From positions 30,757,549-30,821,548 of the forward strand of contig OX463848.1 of NCBI GenBank assembly GCA_949825065.1: 64,000 bases of DNA, written 5' to 3'. The translations under genes were made by a program, and so were the position numbers. The stretch is from Odontocerum albicorne (Eukaryota > Arthropoda > Insecta > Trichoptera > Odontoceridae). Positions 57,001 through 64,000 of this stretch are shown in pieces; the first letter of the stretch is position 1; the number at the start of each line of letters is the position of its first letter. Under the pieces are notes generated by a model. It made no database searches and had not been told where the DNA came from. It worked only from the letters and a program-made list of their open reading frames with translations.

Positions 57001-58222
57001 ACGAACATAATCGTATGTTAAACGCTGGATTGCCATTGTATCATGGCTCGTGCCATCCTCAGCCATCCGACAAGATGAGCGCATGGCAGCTCACTGGAGG
57101 TACGAGTATATCATACAAGTGATGTCCATTCTGACTGCACACGCACGAGACATTGGGTTCGCTTTATCCATCAGCACGTATTGGAGGTACTCGTGTAGCG
57201 TGCTAGAACACATTATTATGCATTTCATTTTCTACTAACGAAAATGAAATCGTATTCATTGCGAATATGTCATGCCACTGTTCCAATATTACTGCAATTT
57301 GTAAGCTACGCGATTAGGTTAAGCTTTAATACCCGATTTTGTAGCCCGACCTAAATAAGACCTAATATCGAACCTTAAAATATTATGATTTGTATTCAGA
57401 GTCGGACCTCATCTTTGGATTGAAAATTCAGGTGGTGAAACCACGTAACTATTTTATTTAAGAAAGCTCCGACAAAATTGTATGAAATTTAACTTTGATT
57501 CTTCAATAAAAATATATAGTCGAGCTTTAGTGTTTTCTTTGTATTATTTAAAATCACAGGTTTATTGGACTTTATTTTTTACAATAGTTTAACTATTTTT
57601 ATAGGAAAACGATGATATGTCAAATGGATCTTGTTTAGAAAATATCGAGGTATTTTTAAGAGCCCTTCTTGCCTCTAGCCAAATCATAAAATTTTATTTG
57701 TTGTTATTCATACACTTGTTAAGCCTTATATACTTTATGACAGTTGCTAAAAAAATTATTGGAATGCTTCTACACATCCTCAGTTAACGGTGGATGTTTT
57801 AAACGTGATATTTCAATATCTCGATAAAAATACAGCGGTGATAGGAATCAGAAACGAGAAGCAATGATCCAAGACTCGTGCTGTGGACAGCTCCTCAGAG
57901 GTAGGCAGTAGCCAGTAGTCAGTCTACACGGTGATTGCGCGAGGAACGTGAACTGCTGTAAGTAGCAACTTCCTCCGGAGTCAACTATTTTGATTAACAC
58001 CGCGTTCCTCAATCTTCTAGTAATTTCAAACTAAAAAAACTATTGCGAACGGGTTGCTTTCAAGCCTTGTTTTTTTGCATATATGTCCCTTAATGGAAAT
58101 CGCCTTAGTATATTTCGAATATGTGTCTAAAACGTGTCTGTTTAGAACGAAGAGAAACATTGAGGTCGATTTCGTCTTCATGGAATAAATTGATTGTTCC
58201 GTATCGATCCAGTAGGATGGGG
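57001..58222. other. Unique sequence with GC-richer patches
   Basis: Patches at 57040-57190 and 57840-57990 are GC-richer and have no recognised coding content. The rest is AT-rich. Confidence 0.35.
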
Positions 58223-58630
58223 TATTATGACCGGGCTTATGACGTTATTGGTCCTGTGACGTGAAATGGTCTGCCTCTAAGTGTTAGAGATACTGATGGC
58301 GTGTGCTGCTTTAGCAAGCACTTAAAAACATCCCTTTTTGAAAGGTCTTATCAAAATATGTAATTATAAACACTACACACATACATTACACTATTCGTAA
58401 AGCTGAATGTGTTACTATCACATATCAGAAGATTTACTAAAATTTCTTTGTAGTTTGTCTTCCCTTGATAGATTTTCTGCAGTTTTCTTACCAAACATGT
58501 TTTTCTAAATAATAATGGTCTCGAATCTTGAGCTAGTGGGTTCAAATCTCTCAAATCTTCAAGTCCCGAGTTAGAGCGCCCTTGAAGCGAGTCGGTCTGC
58601 TCTCTAAACGGTGTTATACAAATTCCCTAT
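58223..58630 (+). mobile_element. L2/Crack-like LINE: reverse transcriptase C-terminus and 3' UTR
   Basis: The frame ends NGLPLSVRDTDGVCCFSK then HLKTSLFERSYQNM-stop (stop at 58361-58363), the usual 'WNxLP...FKxxLKTxLF' ending of L2/CR1-group reverse transcriptases. The Trp codon before NGLP is now TGA (58262-58264), one G-to-A change. The 3' UTR follows: ACACTACACACATACATTAC, AGTTTGTCTTCCCTTGATAG, GGTGTTATACAAATTC. It is the copy that explains the many 3' ends of this family in the window. Confidence 0.85.
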
Positions 58631-58639
58631 ATATTAATT

Positions 58640-58934
58640 CTACATCCCACTGTTGAAGAGTCGCAGGCCCAACACTCAATCTAATACTCCCGGTGTCACG
58701 CCGGCCGGCCTGGCTGGCGGAGAAGATAAATCACTCCAGCGCGGAGGTGATTGCGGAACGAGCTGAAGTGTGTGCTCGCTTTTTATTTCCTATACTTTTA
58801 TGCTACGAATTAACTTTATTAGGATACATAACTCACCACTAACGGCCACAATCACGCCCTTTAGCTACTTGATTAACGTAGGTGAAAATATATAAATTGA
58901 GTTCAGAAATTCTTATTGAAAATTATTTATTTTA
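58640..58934. other. GC-rich block and flanking sequence
   Basis: 58670-58790 is GC-rich (ACGCCGGCCGGCCTGGCTGG). No open frame or known motif. Confidence 0.35.
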
Positions 58935-59535
58935 GTTTATAAATGTAAAAGATTGGAACAAGTTAAGGAATTCTTCTATTTTTGTAATATTATATTTTTT
59001 CAGATAATTCAAGAGTTAAGAAGGATACCGAACGGCATGTAGTGTTAGGAAACAAAGTCAATGGGGCTCGAAAACAAATATCATATACTCGAATAGTGTG
59101 ATAGAGAAGTGTGAAATGAAAAATAAATGTGACATATGGGTGAATTATGAAAGATAGAGGCAAGTTGAGGAAATCTGCTATTTGGGTAGTATTTTATCCC
59201 TGTTAACACTTCCATCAGATGATGGAAGTGTTAACAGGGATATCGAACGACGTGTAATGATAGGAAACAACGTCAATTGGACACTTAAATATACATATAT
59301 ACTCGTATACACGCACCGGACAGTATTAAAATATGCTAAGGGTTAATCAACAACAGTATTTTGGTGCCAAATTTGTTGTATGTGTGTGAAACGTTGACGT
59401 GGAAAAAGATTGAGAAGAGCCGAATAAATGCTGTGGAATTTCGTACTTTGCGACGAATACGTGGAGGGACAATACATATATATGATAGAATATGGAATGA
59501 AGTGATTAGGTATGAATGTGACCTTAACGCAAGAT
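58935..59535 (+). mobile_element. RTE-like LINE reverse transcriptase fragment(s)
   Basis: Two overlapping-type segments occur in succession. The first (58960-59100) reads roughly RRIPNGM-VLGNKVNGARKQI. The second (59140-59530) reads EEICYLGSILS, then DDGSVNRDIERRVMIGNNVN, then LVPNLLYVCETLTWKKIEK, SRINAVEFRTLRRIRG, YDRIWNEVIRYECDL. A 20-bp inverted duplication interrupts the frame at 59196-59221. Duplicated content suggests two insertions or a tandem duplication. Confidence 0.8.
59196..59241. repeat. Perfect 20-bp inverted repeat with 6-nt loop
   Basis: ATCCCTGTTAACACTTCCAT (59196-59215), loop CAGATG, and its exact complement (59222-59241). The right arm is in frame with the LINE protein (GSVNRD); the left arm is extra. 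Confidence 0.97.
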
Positions 59536-59574
59536 AAAGAACAACAATTTGTTTCAGTGCCCTCGCAGAGAGAT

Positions 59575-59775
59575 ATCATCTTAGAAAATATTATCTATAA
59601 AGCAGAATTCCTCAACTTCCTCTAATATTTCATTGCTCGCCTATATACTCATATATCGCATTTACTTTTCCTTTCACACTTTTCTATCACAATGACTTTG
59701 AATTTCGCAACATTCATTCTCAGATATTTTTCTTCACAGCTCTCATATAATTTACTTTGTTATTCATTCTCATTA
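59575..59775 (-). mobile_element. RTE-like LINE reverse transcriptase fragment
   Basis: On minus: KLYESCEEKYLRMNVAKFKV, VIEKCERKSKCDI, ILEEVEEFCF. Opposite orientation to the fragment ending at 59535, so the two converge. Confidence 0.75.
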
Positions 59776-59779
59776 TCTG

Positions 59780-60654
59780 ATCATAGAGAAAAATAAAAAT
59801 AAAATATATTACTAGCAACCTATGAAAAAAAATAAAAAATAACTGTCCATAAAAATGCGTATGAAATGTAAACGAAACACATTAAGATTAAAGGTGTGAA
59901 TACTAGATATTTCTGTTTACCCTTTAAGTTACTAATTACATTAATATACATTTAATTAATTTTAAAACTACTTGTAGTTATTCATCAGTTACCACTCAAA
60001 GTCATAATAAATTTTTACGCCTTTAGTGGTTCAACCCAAAAGTTTGTTTACTTTTAACTCGTGTTCATAATCATTTCAAGACTTAATTAAAAGTGTCAAC
60101 AAATCCCTTAGTTTTTAAGTGTCACATACATAATATTTTACGGCAGTTTTTATTACTAAGATCTCGTGATTTCTTAGAAACCAATTCCGTATTCACAGAC
60201 GGCAGTTGTATCTCCGGTCGGAAAACAATCAGATTTATTTATATATTCAAGACATCACCCCAACACATATATCATAACAATAAATAAAGTCACCAGAGGA
60301 AAGGTAGTCTTGTGAAACAATGGAATATTGTGTCGTATTCAATATATATATATATATATTCCTCACCTATCCCTGACTACCTGTATTCTACACCAGTCAT
60401 ATATACTATTAAGATGGAAACACTTATAAACGTGGTGCTATGATATATCCCACTGTTCGCTAGAAATTGTACTATACATATATGTTATTCCCTACAATTT
60501 CCTCAGTAAGATACAGGCAAAAGTCTAGTTTACTGGGTACACAACAATTGAAAGTCAACCAATCCAGACCCATAAAAATTGTGTGTCCACATTAAATTAC
60601 CTGATATTTTTACACAAATTATGTATTTATAAATTGCCTTGCCATATTTAGAAA
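59780..60654. other. AT-rich unique sequence
   Basis: A short TA microsatellite lies near 60343-60359. Otherwise nothing recognised. Confidence 0.4.
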
Positions 60655-61068
60655 TATGGGTAGCGTGTGCAGCTTTAGAAATCACTTAAAGACAACCCTT
60701 TTGGGTGGTCTTATCAAAATGTATGATGTTATATAAACACTACACAATACACTACATCTAAATCCTGAATGCGTTACTATCACCTATCGGAATATCTACA
60801 AAGATTTCGTTGTAGTTGGTCTTCTTTTGGTAAGTTTTCTTACCATATATGTTTTTCTAAACATATGCAGATGCGGGAAAGTACATAATCTAAGTCGCAG
60901 CCACTACCTTCCTGTCCTTACATTCAACTTATGTATATTTATTATGTACGAGTAATATTAATAATCCATCAATAATAATGGGTTTGAATGCCAAATTAGA
61001 GCACCCTTGAGGAGAGTTTGCTCTCTAAATGGCGCTATATAAATTGTCCTTTTATAATAATTATTATT
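60655..61068 (+). mobile_element. L2/Crack-like LINE (family C), C-terminal codons and full 3' UTR
   Basis: Begins with SVCSFRNHLKTTLL-like codons. It continues AAACACTACACAATACACTA, GGAATATCTACAAAGATTTC, AGATGCGGGAAAGTACATAA, TCGCAGCCACTACCTTCCTG, GAGCACCCTTGAGGAGAGTT, TGCTCTCTAAATGGCGCTAT and ATAAATTGTCC with a TAA-rich end. The most complete 3' UTR of the family here. Confidence 0.85.
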
Positions 61069-61344
61069 TTACAATTTTCATTTTCTTGTTTTATTGTGCC
61101 AAATGTATGACTTTGTAACAAAATTGTATGACTTTTGAAACGTGGATTAACTAAATAAATATATATAAACGTTTAATCTATGGAATTTAACATACTCGTA
61201 TTATATGAGTATGGTATTTGAAAAAATTATATGCTTAAAATTGATCGTGTCTTATCAACCAAAAATGTTAACGGCTGGAGGATTATGTTTCCAAGCCCCA
61301 TAATGAATATATTTTATGTTTTATGGTTAAAAAATATTTTCAAT
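61069..61344. other. AT-rich sequence
   Basis: Nothing recognised. Confidence 0.35.
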
Positions 61345-61600
61345 ATTTATTTGTTTTTGACTACCTCCGTCGTGTCCCTTGCAGATAAGGCAGATATAAT
61401 TGATCTCCGTACTTTTCTGTCCAATCACAACTTTAGCTACTTCCACATTAATTTATTTCGTCATGCACTGTCTTCTATCATAAATTAATTCTGACCCACT
61501 TGATCCAGCCACGTTTCCCTCGGTTTACTTTTTCCACGCGCACCTTGCGCTTCTGACTTATGTATTCAAATAAATACTCTCTCAAAAGATTTTACATTTT
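61345..61600 (-). mobile_element. RTE-like LINE 3' end
   Basis: On minus: GAAGCGCAAGGTGCGCGTGG, AAAAGTAAACCGAGGGAAAC, GTGGCTGGATCAAGTGGGTC, and the terminus TCTGCCTTATCTGCAAGGGA. Same subfamily as 7935 and 35870. Confidence 0.7.
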
Positions 61601-62169
61601 TATCTCGTGTTTCCTAAGTCTTGAGATCGTTCAGAAAAAAACTGTTTCAGAAGCAACCTTTTTCATCTTCTAGTGAGTTATTTAATCGATGTTTGAGTTT
61701 TACCTGTGCATTTTTTTCACATTCACCAATAGCGAATGAACGAACGAACGATAACTTAGGTTCTTAACCTAGAAATGTCTCTTCCCCTGATATATAAAGT
61801 TGCAATATTAAATTACAAACATACTTTTTTACAGCACTTTATGTGTTACAATTTTTAAAGTCCATTTGCTGTTCAGAAAAATATTTTTACCGTTATTTTT
61901 CTTATTGTTTACCTAACTTAAACGGCAAACCTGATTTCATTCATTCTTTTAAAACTGCTTATCTATTTCAATGAATTGCTGCCTAACTATTGTATTTCAA
62001 TGTTGTCTCAACTATTTCACTTCCCATTTGTCATTATGTAAAATTTGAACTCCTTTCAGGCTTTTCTTTTTTTTCTCGTTCTTGCTGACAGTTAACCTGA
62101 GGATATGTGGGTTTACTTTTTATTTTGTTTTCTGCCATACGTTTTTGTTTTTTTTTTCGATTTATTCTT
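61601..62169. other. AT-rich sequence
   Basis: Nothing recognised; a GAAC/GAACGAACGA micro-repeat near 61737. Confidence 0.35.
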
Positions 62170-62585
62170 TAATCTAGATATGCGGGGGTGTGGGATGGAA
62201 GCCCCCTGATGCCCTTGCGGTTGGGCTCGCCCTACATTGGTGGGGTGTATCTCGGTGGGGGAATGTTTGTGGGATGAGCCCGGACCTTTTAATGTCTTCT
62301 CTCTTGAATGTATTTTTTTTTGTCATCTATTTATTTTCTGTGTTTTTTTTATATTCTTGTTCTACGTGTTTAAGGGTGTGGGCTGAAAAACAACTGGTGT
62401 CCCCGTAGGTGGGTTCACCCTATATTGGTGGGGTGTATCTTGGCCGAGGGGATGTTATTAGATACCTTTTGATAGCTTCTGTATTTAATGTACTATCTGC
62501 AATTTATGTGTTTTAGAAGTGTTATTTAAATATATTTTGTACATACTATGTTGCTGTCAATAAACCTATATTTATTTATTTCAAA
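62170..62585 (+). repeat. Dispersed repeat D, copy 3 with internal duplication
   Basis: Module 1 starts at 62186 (GGGTGTGGGATGGAAGCC, TACATTGGTGGGGTGTATCT, GATGAGCCCGGACCTTTTAA). Module 2 starts at 62374 with the same order (GGGTGTGGGCTGAAAAAC, TATATTGGTGGGGTGTATCT, TTGGCCGAGGGGATGTTATT). The offset is 188 bp. The terminus is TATGTTGCTGTCAATAAACC with TATTTATTTATTT. The copies at 36450 and 45925 have one module each. Confidence 0.75.
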
Positions 62586-62589
62586 ATAA

Positions 62590-63070
62590 TTTTATTAATT
62601 AATACTACGACATAACAATTGTTTTTTAATTAACGATTTCTCAAGAATGACTTGATAATTGACTGGGCTGCGTCCCTGAAAATTGGTACAGAATGAGTAT
62701 GCACTTGTTAGAGTTATTAATAAAAAAGAATTTCTCTCAATCCTCGCGCTGTTGCTTGACATCATAATAACAATGTGATATGATGTTTTTACTTTGGAAA
62801 AACAAAAATTGAAAATTATAGAAGTCATTCAACTGAGCCAACGCGCGTGCCAATTCGTCCAAACTGAATGCAATCGGCATTTGAATACTTTATTAATACA
62901 GCCTTTCCCAAACTTTTTCATTAACATACCAGTATTTGTTGATTTTGTTTCAACTAACTTTGTGTTAAAATAATTATAGTTTCAAGCAAAAATTGTAAGG
63001 TTTGGGGTGATAACCAAATGATTAAAAAACCTTTGGAAGACTTATACGAGTACATTAATTAATACACTTA
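62590..63070. other. AT-rich sequence
   Basis: Nothing recognised. Confidence 0.35.
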
Positions 63071-63355
63071 TATGGTACCCTTAAACATATCGGAATTAGA
63101 TATTTGGATATGTTGAAGAACATGGTCGGAAGATATATTTGTCTTTGGCCCCATTATCCGTGACTTCGGATTGAGAACTACTGAGTCTACCTACACGTCA
63201 CTTTTAGATCATCATCATATGTGTTGGTTATACTAGTAAATGGAATGGTATTGTTACGGGACGAACTCTTAATCGCCTTTTTTTTTGGTCGTCGGGAATT
63301 GAACCCAAACCCCTCGTTTGGAAGTCACAGATCTTACTAATAAGGATGTGGTCGG
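63071..63355 (-). mobile_element. SINE-B copy
   Basis: Minus strand: CATCCTTATTAGTAAGATCT, GAGGGGTTTGGGTTCAATTC, AAGAGTTCGTCCCGTAACAA, TAGTTCTCAATCCGAAGTCA, ATGGGGCCAAAGACAAATAT, CCATGTTCTTCAACATATCC, GGGTACCATATAAGTG. Confidence 0.75.
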
Positions 63356-63567
63356 TAATATATTACAAAACGCACATATATTAAATTTATTGTATGATTT
63401 GAGGAGTTGATCGTATTTACAAATCAATTATCTCATTAAAATATTTCAGTGAATTGTATAGGCATATGCTACTAGACTCTTCAAAAAGTTTTACTCGTAA
63501 ATTTAGGAAGTATAACCGGAACAAGAATTATTATTATGATATTTAACGCAAATGCTATCAATATCGA

Positions 63568-63730
63568 CCTCCGCCGGTTAGTTGGTAAGGTTTTGGATTT
63601 GATTTCCGTTGGAATCTAGCCTTTAAAAAAGGATTCTATTCTAGCTTTCACTTAAGGTCTCTTAATATATTTCTGGTTATTGGGAAGAGGTTGTCATGTG
63701 TACGAGAAAAATATAATACAATAGTAATTC
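63568..63730 (+). mobile_element. SINE-A copy with internal deletion
   Basis: CGACCTCCGCCGGTTAGTTG, then GGATTTGATTTCCGTTGGAA (the part between the boxes is shortened), AAGGATTCTATTCTAGCTTT, CACTTAAGGTCTCTTAATAT, TTCTGGTTATTGGGAAGAGG and a shortened tail ATAATACAATAG. Confidence 0.75.
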
Positions 63731-64000
63731 AAGAAACACACATTAATTTACTTAAAGGATAATTATAATTTTTTTAACATTTAAATTTAAAAAAATCATT
63801 TTTATAAGTCAAGTGACGTTATTTTCCAACACATAATTTTAAATGGAATAAATTTTGGATCGATCTGCCGGAGCCGACCATAGTTTAGGAAAAGCTGCTT
63901 TAGTAGCGTGTGCATATTATATTGTGCATGTATGAATTTAGCTGCAACGTTATTGAATGTCGTCGCAATTGATTGATACAATCGAACCTTTAAAGAGAGC
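63731..64000. other. AT-rich sequence
   Basis: Nothing recognised. Confidence 0.35.

Overview
This window looks like AT-rich nuclear DNA from an animal, most likely an insect and probably a moth or butterfly (Lepidoptera). The reasons are the density of decayed LINEs, tRNA-derived SINEs, mariner and piggyBac-type ends, foldback elements and microsatellites. Several reverse transcriptase tails are of a kind I associate with Lepidoptera (for example a minus-strand fragment ending HDAQQ-stop near 47.4 kb). The order is an inference; the class of sequence is not. There is no operon, CRISPR array, rRNA, convincing functional tRNA or complete host gene. The best reading is an intergenic region or a very large intron.

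Layout. 1-6 kb: a SINE fragment, two copies of a repeat with a hammerhead-like core, a second SINE, a LINE tail and an internally deleted mariner (4544-5502). 6-19 kb: mostly unique AT-rich DNA with LINE fragments, a rearranged dispersed repeat (15.1 kb) and a tRNA-like head whose inner part is amplified into eight 35-bp units (16.5 kb). 19-27 kb: two SINEs, one interrupted by a 173-bp AT microsatellite, a 164-bp palindrome (23.1 kb), a 186-bp duplication and a 28-bp array (26.6 kb). 27-33 kb: mostly unique, with several small arrays of about 31 bp. 33-42 kb: nested SINEs and LINEs, a ~118-bp tandem array split by two palindromic hammerhead-like insertions (37.1-38.1 kb), and a LINE fossil with the YADD motif (39.0-39.7 kb). 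42-49 kb: one unexplained 180-codon open frame, another repeat copy, LINE fossils, and a piggyBac-like non-autonomous element inserted in a LINE tail (49.2-49.9 kb). 50-64 kb: more SINE and LINE copies, a ~68-bp array (56.7 kb), an inverted duplication inside a LINE (59.2 kb) and further repeat copies.

The elements relate to one another more than to any host pathway. Two SINE families share a similar tRNA-like head but have different bodies. The LINE fragments fall into an RTE-like group, found on both strands, and an L2/Crack-like group ending in GGCGCTATATAAA. Between the repeats lie short blocks of 100-400 bp with clearly higher GC than their surroundings and no recognised coding function. 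These are the best candidates for conserved regulatory DNA or unrecognised exons.
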